The notes beneath the pieces were generated by a model. It was not told the origin of the DNA and searched no databases. It saw nothing but the letters and a program-made list of their open reading frames with translations. The translations under genes and the position numbers were made by a program. From Perca fluviatilis (Eukaryota > Chordata > Actinopteri > Perciformes > Percidae), in NCBI RefSeq assembly GCF_010015445.1, contig NC_053118.1:11271759-11335758 (forward strand): a stretch of 64,000 nucleotides of DNA. The letters run 5' to 3'. Numbering within the stretch: the stretch's first letter is position 1; each line of letters begins with the position of its first letter. Shown piece by piece: positions 56,721 through 64,000 of this stretch.

Positions 56721-58094
56721 AGGGTATTCACTTCAGCTGTTGATTAATAAATTGTAGTTATGTCACTTTTAAAGATAAGAATCGTTGGGTGTGAAGTTGT
56801 GAAGCCAAGTAGGATATGCAAATTCAATAGGAGGGGGGTTTGTCAGTAGGCTCCCACAGCTCACGGACACATTACTGTTTTGTGATGGCTGGAGCCCAGC
56901 AGCTCAGTGATCCCAGCGATCCCAGCTCTGACTATCATAGCTCAGCTGAGAAGGGGGGGGGGGGGTAGGCCCAGTGCCCAGGCATCAAATCATCATCACA
57001 TAAAATGGTCCTGACACCAGCTAAAAAGGGAGATGGATCATGTGGCTTTGTGGTGCCGGAGAAGTTTGTCCCTTGATAGAGCCCTTAACTCAAAGCTAGT
57101 GAACCCCCCTCTCTGGCTCCCATCACCACCAGACATTCGTATATGGTACAGACACACACACACACACACAACACACACACGCGCGCGCACCACCTGCTTC
57201 CCAACAGAGGTAGTTCTCTCTCTTCAGGGTCAACAGCTTAACAAGGCCAAATCATAGCAAGCACCTCTTGGCTCAAGCATCCCACTTGGTGTGTGTGAGT
57301 GTGTGTATGTGTGTGTGTGTGTCCCCCTTTGTGCTTGGATGGGATACCTTTACACCATAACAAAATAAATGATATAATACAAGCAGCAGGATGACTACCT
57401 CCTGTGGTATTTCAATATGAAGATGAAAAGCAGTAAGTCTTTGTGACAGCCCCTCGGCTTCCAGTGAGCACATGTAAAAAAAAAAAAAAAAAAGGATGAA
57501 TGTAAAGTGAAATATCCATAAGTGCCATGGCCTGCAGTGTTTCCCATACATGGCTTTTACAGAGCCAGGCGACATGACGAGGCCACTGTATGTACATACC
57601 TGTAACTGACAGCTTTACAGTGTGCATAAAACCACTCCATAGAGAGAACTTATATTGCCCCGTGTTTCCAAGTCTTAAGAAAACAGCATCAGGAAGCTTC
57701 TGGTGGTATTAGCATAGGCAGATATAATCAATGATCAAATAATTCAAAGTTAGCAGTTGCTTTACAAATTCACATTTTACACAGAACCCATATCATCATC
57801 TTATAAAATATGATACATTGTTACAGATTAAGCCATCCAACAGTATGAAAAATGTTGCATCACAGCCAGGTGCACCATTAACATGCTATTTACACATTCA
57901 TTTAGCAGTAATAATAATAATAATCCATTATTGTATGATAACATAACACTGACAGGTACTATTTCGCTACATAATGAGTAATTCTAATTTTGATACTTAA
58001 AGGGGCTGTACTAAATATTCAGAACATTAATGAAGCATACATGTAATATGTAAAGATATAGTGGAGTAATGGCATCCTGAGCAGAAGTCACACA
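56721..58094. other. Intergenic stretch with simple repeats
   Basis: Unique DNA holding a G10 run near 56,955, (CA)n plus (CG)n at 57,149-57,190, (GT)n at 57,290-57,322 and an A16 run at 57,478-57,493. No gene evidence. Confidence 0.55.
57149..57190. repeat. (CA)n-(CG)n compound microsatellite
   Basis: CA units with one slip, followed by GCGCGCGC; alternating purine-pyrimidine throughout, so a good candidate for left-handed DNA. Confidence 0.95.
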
Positions 58095-58440
58095 CTCCCT
58101 TGTGTGTCTCTCATCGCGTCAAATACGGACGCTTGGTCATGTGCTTTTGCCGTTTGTTATTGACGCAAAAAGTCTCCTTTAGAGACATATCTAAACACGC
58201 TTAGTCGGGACTCTTGGCCTCACTTTTTGACGCTCTGGGTCAAGACGTACGTTTAATTGACATGCGGCACAAGAACGGGTCAGTTGGGTTTAGGAAAAGA
58301 TGTAAAAAATGTACGTTTCAGTGACACGTGGGACAAGAACGGGACACGAACCCCAGTGGGTGAAAGTCCTGTGTTGTTTGATCCATCCACCACCCCAACC
58401 AACCTCCTTTCATACTACTCGCTACTGTTGTCGCTCTTAA

Positions 58441-58489
58441 CCCTTGTGTGGTCCTTTGGGTCTTGGTGACCCAAAGGACAACACAAGGG
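58441..58489. mobile_element. 49-bp palindromic TTAA mini-element (CCCTTGTG family)
   Basis: Flanked by TTAA on both sides (58,437-58,440 and 58,490-58,493). The left arm CCCTTGTGTGGTCCTTTGGG and the right arm are inverted repeats with one mismatch in 22, with a loop of about four bases. It consists of almost nothing but the two ends of the family seen inside the LINE. Confidence 0.85.
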
Positions 58490-58498
58490 TTAATACAG

Positions 58499-58590
58499 CA
58501 CCTTAGTGTTTGTTTGTACAGCATTTTGGTCAGTTTAAACTGTGTTTAAATGTGCTCTAGAAATAAACTTTACTTACTTACTTTACAAGA
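58499..58590 (+). mobile_element. LINE or SINE 3' end with (CTTA)n tail
   Basis: GTACAGCATTTTGGTCAGTT, then TTAAATGTGCTCTAGAAATA, then AACTTTACTTACTTACTTTA. This is the same 3' end as at 9,035-9,117 (other strand), with a different tail repeat. Confidence 0.6.
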
Positions 58591-58637
58591 GACAGGGTTT
58601 AGAGAGCAATTCTCAACAAAGTAAACAAAATACATAA

Positions 58638-58686
58638 CCCTTGTTTTGTCCTTTGGGTCACTGGGACCCGAAGGACAACATAAGGG
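58638..58686. mobile_element. 49-bp palindromic TTAA mini-element, second copy
   Basis: CCCTTGTTTTGTCCTTTGGG at the left and CCGAAGGACAACATAAGGG at the right form an imperfect hairpin. Flanks are ATAA (58,634-58,637) and TTAA (58,687-58,690). It is exactly as long as the copy 149 bp before it but differs at several sites, so it is an independent insertion or an old duplicate. Confidence 0.8.
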
Positions 58687-58690
58687 TTAA

Positions 58691-58960
58691 AAGGTCCCAT
58701 GGCATGAAAATTTCACTTTATGAGGTTTTTTAACATTAATATGAGTTCCCCCAGCCTGCCTATGTTCCCCCAGTGGCTAGAAATGGTGATAGGTGTAAAC
58801 CGAGCCCTGGGTATCCTGCTCTGCCTTTGAGAAAATGAAAGCTCAGATGGGCCGATCTGGAATCTTCTCCTTATGAGGTCATAAGGAGCAAGGTTACCTC
58901 CCCTTTCTCTGCTTTGCCCGCCCAGAGAATTTGGCCCACCCATGAGAGAGAGACATCATG
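58691..58960 (+). mobile_element. Left part of a GGTCCCATGGCATG-type repeat
   Basis: AAGGTCCCATGGCATGAAAA, TTTCACTTTATGAGGTTTTT, ATAGGTGTAAACCGAGCCCT, TCATAAGGAGCAAGGTTACC and AATTTGGCCCACCCATGAGA are in the order of one of the most common repeats I remember in percomorph genomes. Its start touches the TTAA that closes the mini-element before it. Its right half is missing, cut off at the hAT-family end. Confidence 0.7.
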
Positions 58961-59212
58961 GCCAAGCGTCCGTATTTGACGAGTTGGGAGTGAGAACAGG
59001 TTGGTGTTGTAGTCTAAGCTTCTCTGTTCTTTGTTATGATAGCCAGTCTGGCCATGGTAGTGGATATGAGTGCCTTGCGTGTCGGTATCTGACGCCAAGG
59101 GCCATGAGTGACGAGTTGGGAAACGGTGCCTGAGTGCCTGAGTCGTGTGTGGAGGCAATCCCAGACCACTTTTATTTTCTGAGTGTGGAGTACAGCCTCT
59201 TTAAAGTACATT

Positions 59213-59322
59213 CAGGGGCGTAGCACAAAATGTCTGGGCCCTGTAGAAAGGCATTTTCTTTGGGCCCCTCTAGCATCTTCTGGGTACTCAGTCCCCCTTT
59301 TCCCCCCAGTCCGACGCCCCTG
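59213..59322. mobile_element. 110-bp hAT-type MITE
   Basis: CAGGGGCGTAGCAC at the left and GTCCGACGCCCCTG at the right; the outer nine bases are perfect inverted repeats. AGTACATT occurs directly on both sides (59,205-59,212 and 59,323-59,330), a perfect 8-bp target duplication that suggests a fairly recent insertion. Confidence 0.93.
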
Positions 59323-59407
59323 AGTACATTATGTTGATTTTTGCTATACTTCTTTACTTTTAGTTCACATCTCTTCTGACTGCACCTTGGCTGAGAAGAT
59401 GAGGGGT

Positions 59408-59516
59408 CATCCCTATGTTCCCTCAGCCCATATGTTCCCTTATTACTCTTAAATTTACCCCACTCCCCTCTCCCCTGTTAGGGTTAGGGGTTAAGGGCTG
59501 AGGGAACACAGGGATG
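59408..59516. repeat. 22-bp inverted repeat with 65-bp spacer (MITE-like)
   Basis: CATCCCTATGTTCCCTCAGC(CC) at 59,408-59,429 pairs with GGGCTGAGGGAACACAGGGA(TG) at 59,495-59,516, 21 of 22 bases. The spacer has GTTAGGGTTAGGGGTTAAGG (telomere-like). The unit GGGAACATAG recurs at 59,518. Probably a small DNA element; no target duplication is seen. Confidence 0.75.
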
Positions 59517-59564
59517 AGGGAACATAGACACGCTCCCGAAGATGATGTTATAAAAACAAACAAA

Positions 59565-59745
59565 TTGCACTTACATGATGCACTTACATGTGGCACTTTG
59601 TAGTTTGGCCTAGTTGAAGCTAATGCACTTCTTCTATGTGCTTCTTGCTGTTCCTAGTTTGTACCTTCATGGTTGAATGCACTTATTGAAGTTGCTTTGG
59701 ATAAAAGCGTCAGCTAAATAAAATGAAATGCAGTTAACGTTTTTT
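59565..59745 (+). mobile_element. 3' part of a LINE/SINE ending in GGATAAAAGCGTCAGC
   Basis: GGCACTTTGTAGTTTGGCCT, CTTCTTGCTGTTCCTAGTTT, TGGTTGAATGCACTTATTGA, AGTTGCTTTGGATAAAAGCG and TCAGCTAAATAAAATGAAAT follow the order of the widespread fish 3' end that I remember with GGATAAAAGCGTCTGCTAAA. Only the 3' part is present. Confidence 0.7.
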
Positions 59746-60369
59746 AAACGCAGGACCTAATGTCCAGCTTAATGTGGCAAGTTTCTACATCTAAAGAATC
59801 TCTACTTACAAGAGACATGTGGAGACTACACATTTATCTGATTAGCAAAAGGGATGGAGTGACATATGATTATGATTATGATCATTATGATGAGTACCTA
59901 TGGCTACAAAACTAATGTCACACTTTGAAGGATCTCAAATTGAAACTGCATTCGCTTCCTTTTGTTTTTCTGCTCAAAGCTGCTTTCTCTTTGGTTTATT
60001 AGAAAAAGGAACATGTTTTAAGTTATGTTTTTACATCCAACACAGTCAGAATCTCAGAAAAGCTAGCAATGTCGCTCGTGAGGTAAAATGCTCTGCGTAA
60101 AGAAATTCAGTCGACTCCAAACCAAATCCAAATGTTCGTGTATAAAATCCAGGGCAGAGGCCATTGTGTTGTACAAACGGCAACTACAATGAATACATTA
60201 TTTCACATTTAACGAAGCAATCATTTAATGTTGTTAAAAAGCTACGTGTACCACCCTCAATGGAACCACCTAACAAATATATCTACGTTCCCTTTGTACT
60301 GACCGATCCCACGGCCCCTCAGGGGTAATGTAAGAAGCCCATGTTGTACAACAGATAAACAAATAATTT
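59746..60369. other. Intergenic stretch without recognised feature
   Basis: Unique DNA only. Confidence 0.5.
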
Positions 60370-60720
60370 GCTGTAATGCGTATGTTATCTAAATAATGAT
60401 ATTGCCATGAATAATGTTATTTGAACGACAATAAATGGCCGCTTGATAAGAAGACCGGGATGTTACCGCGTCCATTGAGGCGGGGAACACATGATAGTAG
60501 TGAAATAAATGTAGTCCAAAGCACGACGCTGTAATTCAATCTTTAGCTACGATCTTTACGGTAGAGCCGGAGCCTCCACCGTCAGCTGCAGACTGCCATA
60601 GAGCGCCACACATCTGCCAGATAAATTCTCATGACAGTCTGCGAGATGCTCCCATAACCGGTGACACCGGATGATTTCCCGCCTCTGACAAGCCCCAGTA
60701 TTGAGTATGATAACACTTAC
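60370..60720. promoter_or_regulatory. Strong candidate conserved non-coding element
   Basis: Contains GATATTGCCATGAATAATGT, CGACAATAAATGGCCGCTTG, CGCTGTAATTCAATCTTTAG, GCCAGATAAATTCTCATGAC and ATTGAGTATGATAACACTTA, mixed with CG-containing words. A plus-strand frame without motif runs through its right end. It looks like a developmental enhancer by texture. Conservation is untested. Confidence 0.4.
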
Positions 60721-61269
60721 TTTGTCTTCATCCTTGGCTGGAGTATAATATCAATCCGTTTGATGATCCAGCAAACCGAGTCGAGCACTTGTGTATCAAT
60801 CTTCATACATCGCTGCCTAGTGTCTAACAAAGAGCCCAGAATGGGATCATTCAATCACTCCCGGGCTGTGCTGTGCTCGGTACACTCGGCCTTCTCTACA
60901 GCTCAAGTGCCTCGCTCCCTGTCAGCATCTCTCCTATTTTTCATCCCCTTCTTTCCCCTGCCTCTCCCTTTTACTTGCAGGGGGGGGGATAAAGACACGC
61001 ATTACAGATGATCACAGAACTGCGTGCTCGTCATAACTAACATGGTCGAAAAGAATCTGGAAAACACATGGAGAGGTGCATCGCTGCCTGCTCTCACCAT
61101 CCAAGTCTCTCACCTTTCTCATGACCTAGCTCTACTTTTACCATGCACCCATAAATCACTTGCTTTACCTTTTAACCCTTCACCACCACAGTAGCTTCAA
61201 TCTGTGCTTCATTATCTGTGTCCTCCCTTTGGATCTGAATATCACTAGATATAAACTATTAGAAATATC
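60721..61269. other. Intergenic stretch without recognised feature
   Basis: Pyrimidine-rich on the plus strand at 60,920-60,980 and otherwise plain unique DNA. Confidence 0.5.
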
Positions 61270-61400
61270 GGTAACGCTTTACTCGAAGGTATCGACATAA
61301 GAGTGACAAGACACTGTCATGAACACATGACACTGTTGTGACACAGTCGTGACACATGAACCCTAGCCCTAGCCCTAACCCTAACTCTAGATAATTTATT
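61270..61400 (+). mobile_element. Interspersed repeat with telomere-like core
   Basis: GGTAACGCTTTACTCGAAGG, TATCGACATAAGAGTGACAA, GACACTGTCATGAACACATG and CCCTAGCCCTAGCCCTAACC follow the order of a widespread fish repeat. The CCCTAA tract is part of the element and not a separate telomere relic. Confidence 0.6.
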
Positions 61401-62139
61401 ATGTGAAAAGGTTGATACCACTGTCATGTCTGTATGTGTGGATATGAAACTAACGGCACAGGCCCAATTTGTCTTTTTACATTCCTGTTTTTGTCTAAAT
61501 TAAGCAAACAAGATATAGCGTGTTAATGAGTCAGCTTTACGGGTGCTGGCATAGGCCGATTTATTTTTATTTGCTTGGGGAAATCCAAAATCAGCATGCA
61601 GATGCAGCTACCAGGTTTGCTGCAAAAACACAGTTTGAGACTGAAACTAAACGATCTACAGCTAGCAACGTTGATGTAAGTGTTATGGACAAGACGATAG
61701 TATAATGCAATACAATTCAACAGCAGCACAAACTGCAGCCTCCAAAATGATCGTACAGTCGAATCAACATCTAAAACAACTTTTAGAACAACAAAAATAA
61801 CTGAAAATTACAACCTTCATGAAGGATTTATTGCCAGACATAGGTAGGTGTACATACATCCTACACTTTGCTATTTCAGACACTTGTCACACACAAAAAT
61901 CTCTTTTGGAGCCTCTTTCTTTTTTGGTGTAGAAAATGTTTTGGTCAGATACTTTTGCATACTGCACAAATAGATACACATGTGGAAATACATAAACACA
62001 TTTGCAGCGTTTAGTTCTGCATAGAACTGCCAGCATAGGTTCACCTATGCTAAAAGAAATGCATGTGTGATGTATTGTATGATCATTTTGAGCGGTAAAA
62101 CATCTACCTGACATTTCTTGTTATATGTGTATATAATGA
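61401..62139. other. Intergenic stretch without recognised feature
   Basis: Unique DNA only. Confidence 0.5.
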
Positions 62140-62340
62140 TCAAAGTTACCAGCTGTAGCCTGCTGATTATGGCTGTGTATTAACGCGGGGCATCTCCATT
62201 AAGTGTGGCTCTGCAGCAGGGTTTGGTGCACTGTGAAGACAACTATGAGGCTGAGCTCTCCCAGTGAAATATAGCTCAATCAATAGACGCTCAGCAATCA
62301 ACTTTTACTTGTCAGTTTTGATATATCCGATCATCGCTTT
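62140..62340. promoter_or_regulatory. Candidate conserved non-coding element
   Basis: Contains CTGCTGATTATGGCTGTGTA, ATATAGCTCAATCAATAGAC and GCTCAGCAATCAACTTTTAC in unique sequence. Texture-based. Confidence 0.3.
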
Positions 62341-63439
62341 GGGTTGTTTTGCGATGTCTAATGTTCTGTGAAGATGGGCCTTTCATATTCTTTATTGTTT
62401 CTCTCCTTTTCTTTTTTTTTTTGCCCCCATCGACAAAAAAATGTGTTCACACTTTTGTGAAATAAAAACCTCAGAGGGAGAGAACGGGGGGAGGGGGAAA
62501 ATGAGAGGGGTGGGGTGGAGGAAACAATGAAATTTAACCCGCTTAAAACTGTATCATTTTCGGACCATACCTCAGGGCGCTAGGGTGTTTATCGGCGGGA
62601 CTGGAGCAGCAGAGATCAACGGACTGGTAATTGTTTCCTCTAAATCTGCTGAGCTCTGAGGAACACCAAGTGCAGTTTTTCATCAGACAGAGAATGAGAG
62701 GGTAAAAGGACAATAGTAAGAAAAGCAAAAATGCTTTAGTCCATCATGTTGGTTTTTATCACTTCATCTAACAAGTGAGTAAGGCCACTAGCCTTCCACA
62801 CAACGTAATTATAAACACAGCTTTTGCCACCGTTAGTTCACTGGGGAAAGGTTGAGGCTGCTTTCTGCTGCTGCTGCTGCTGAGCGGCATGCAACATTTT
62901 CTTTAAATAAAGCTAGCTGAAAGAAAAGGGAAAGAAACGCACAGTGAATTGATTGCATGCTTAAATTTGATAGAAGCAGAAGGAGAATTGAGGTGTTTTG
63001 AAAAAGCACCTTAGCGTTAACTTGATTTGACATTTTCCTATCGAGTCAAAGCCCGGCAATAGGCCTGATATGTCATTTAGCTGTAAAGTGATGTGCTCTC
63101 CACGCAGCCACAAAAAGACATCAGAAAGGCAAAGTACTGCCACTCTCCACTCGGTCCAATTTGTCTCCATCACTCCAGTCATATATAGTCATATGTAAAC
63201 ACTGAATGATTTAGTAAAAATTGTGCAGAGAATCTTACAGGGATTTTTTTTCTCCCCACTTTATTTTCATTATACGTGTGAGTATGTTAGAGGTTTGGAT
63301 TGTATGCGTGCGTTTTAAGCTTTGAAAGTCTCAGATTTAGTGCTGTGGTATTGGCTCATTTTTCATATCCATTGTTGGCTTGTCAGGGTGTCATAGCCGT
63401 TCCACAGAGCTGTTAGATCAGTCCAAATGTATAAATCAT
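62341..63439. other. Intergenic stretch, (CTG)5 at 62,868-62,882
   Basis: Unique DNA with short homopolymer runs; no gene evidence. Confidence 0.5.
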
Positions 63440-63530
63440 CCAGGATCTGACACACTCATTTAATTTGGGGGGCCCGGGTGCAGCAGCGGGCCTATTAATG
63501 AAAAATCCCTGCCCTGTTTGCTGAGTTGGA
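63440..63530. promoter_or_regulatory. Candidate conserved non-coding element
   Basis: A compact block ending GGGCCTATTAATGAAAAATC followed by CCTGCCCTGTTTGC. Short, so weakly supported. Confidence 0.22.
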
Positions 63531-63849
63531 ACATTCAGCCTTTTTTATTTTTTTATTTTATTTTTTATTAACATGGATATTCTGTATGATTTCCCTCAGT
63601 AACCTGGCTGCCAAGCTGGCACTTTCTCATTTATCATCATATGTTTGTCAATCTGTTGAATTCTTTCAGTCAGAAGTCCTTACGAAAATCACTCTGCATA
63701 TTAAGAAAAAAAATGGGGCAGACCCTGAAGGCGCAAGGTGGGCCAAACCTCTCACATTCCTCAGTGCAGCGGTGGTTCCAACCCCGGAGCCTGTGTTATT
63801 GTTTTCCATCTGTGAAATAAAGTAACAGGTACTTAATGTACCAAAAACA
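63531..63849. other. Intergenic stretch
   Basis: T-rich start, then unique DNA; a 99-codon plus-strand frame is not supported by any motif. Confidence 0.5.
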
Positions 63850-64000
63850 ATTTGTACAGCAGTTCTTTTTCCCCATTGAAGGCGTGCATGGCTCGCTGAG
63901 GGCTCCCCTTATCTCAGCGAGGCTAATCCATTTTCACACTGCGCTCCGGCGCTCTCATTTTACAGCTGAGGAGCTCTCCGGCTCCACGCTGGGCCTGAAA
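63850..64000. promoter_or_regulatory. Candidate conserved non-coding element cut by the window end
   Basis: GCATGGCTCGCTGAGGGCTC, CCTTATCTCAGCGAGGCTAA and TCCATTTTCACACTGCGCTC are unique and of balanced GC content; CTCGCTGAG/CTCAGCGAG form a short inverted repeat. It continues beyond the window. Confidence 0.28.

Larger units (their letters stand above)
58095..59001 (+). mobile_element. hAT-family element, copy 4, with several nested units
   Basis: GTCAAATACGGACGCTTGG at 58,118-58,136 is the perfect inverse of CCAAGCGTCCGTATTTGAC at 58,961-58,979. The right end GAGTGAGAACAGGTTG (to 59,001) resembles that of copy 3. Inside, ACACGAACCCCAGTGGGTGA, AAGTCCTGTGTTGTTTGATC and CATCCACCACCCCAACCAAC mark the family. 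The middle (58,437-58,960) is filled by two 49-bp mini-elements, a LINE/SINE tail and a GGTCCCATG element. The left outer end is uncertain. Confidence 0.65.

Noticed and set aside
60661..61011. A 116-codon plus-strand frame
   Set aside because: No motif; begins within a block that looks regulatory and ends in pyrimidine-rich DNA.

Overview
The window reads as nuclear DNA of a bony fish, most likely a percomorph (perch, rockfish or sea-bass type). The basis is the repeat content: I recognise many interspersed-repeat families common in such genomes (hAT- and piggyBac-like miniature elements, a Tc1-like element with long terminal repeats, a CR1/L2-type LINE and tRNA-derived SINEs), together with long CA, GA and AT microsatellites. 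Family names come from memory and from terminal structure; no database was searched. The species cannot be named from what is here.

I find no host protein-coding gene, exon series, rRNA, tRNA gene or CRISPR array. The only convincing coding remains are two dead transposable-element genes: a Tc1/mariner transposase (11.5-12.4 kb, plus strand) and the endonuclease/reverse transcriptase of a LINE (13.8-16.8 kb, minus strand). All other open frames are short and lie in simple repeats, repeat elements or unique non-coding DNA. The window looks like a gene desert or a large intron.

Layout: 0-5.5 kb holds homeobox-motif-rich unique DNA at both ends, with a SINE, an inverted-repeat MITE and a 1.1-kb hAT-type MITE between them. 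5.5-11 kb is mostly quiet. 11.2-16.9 kb is the Tc1 element followed by the LINE, which carries two nested MITEs. 17-25 kb mixes candidate regulatory blocks, AT/TAA microsatellites and a second hAT-family copy. 25-31 kb holds four DNA-transposon-derived elements. 31-43 kb is rich in microsatellites and in unique blocks that look like conserved non-coding elements. 43.7-47 kb is a nested repeat cluster. 48.9-52.2 kb is again unique and regulatory-looking. 52.9-59.7 kb is the densest repeat cluster, with an unusual interlaced inverted repeat and a composite nest of TTAA-type mini-elements. 60-64 kb is mostly unique sequence.

The dispersed elements act as a relative clock. MITEs sit inside the LINE, a MITE sits inside a hAT-family copy, and SINE-like units sit inside MITEs. 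In several cases target-site duplications can be read directly: AGCACATC, TTTCAACCC, AGTACATT, AATATAAC/T, GTTTMGAG, CTAG and TTAA. The unique blocks with clustered TAAT-type sites are proposed as candidate enhancers on composition alone; only cross-species alignment would show conservation. I did not find a convincing new biological system. The most unusual structures are the interlaced inverted repeat at 55,875-56,034 and the CTAG-flanked insertion in the LINE.
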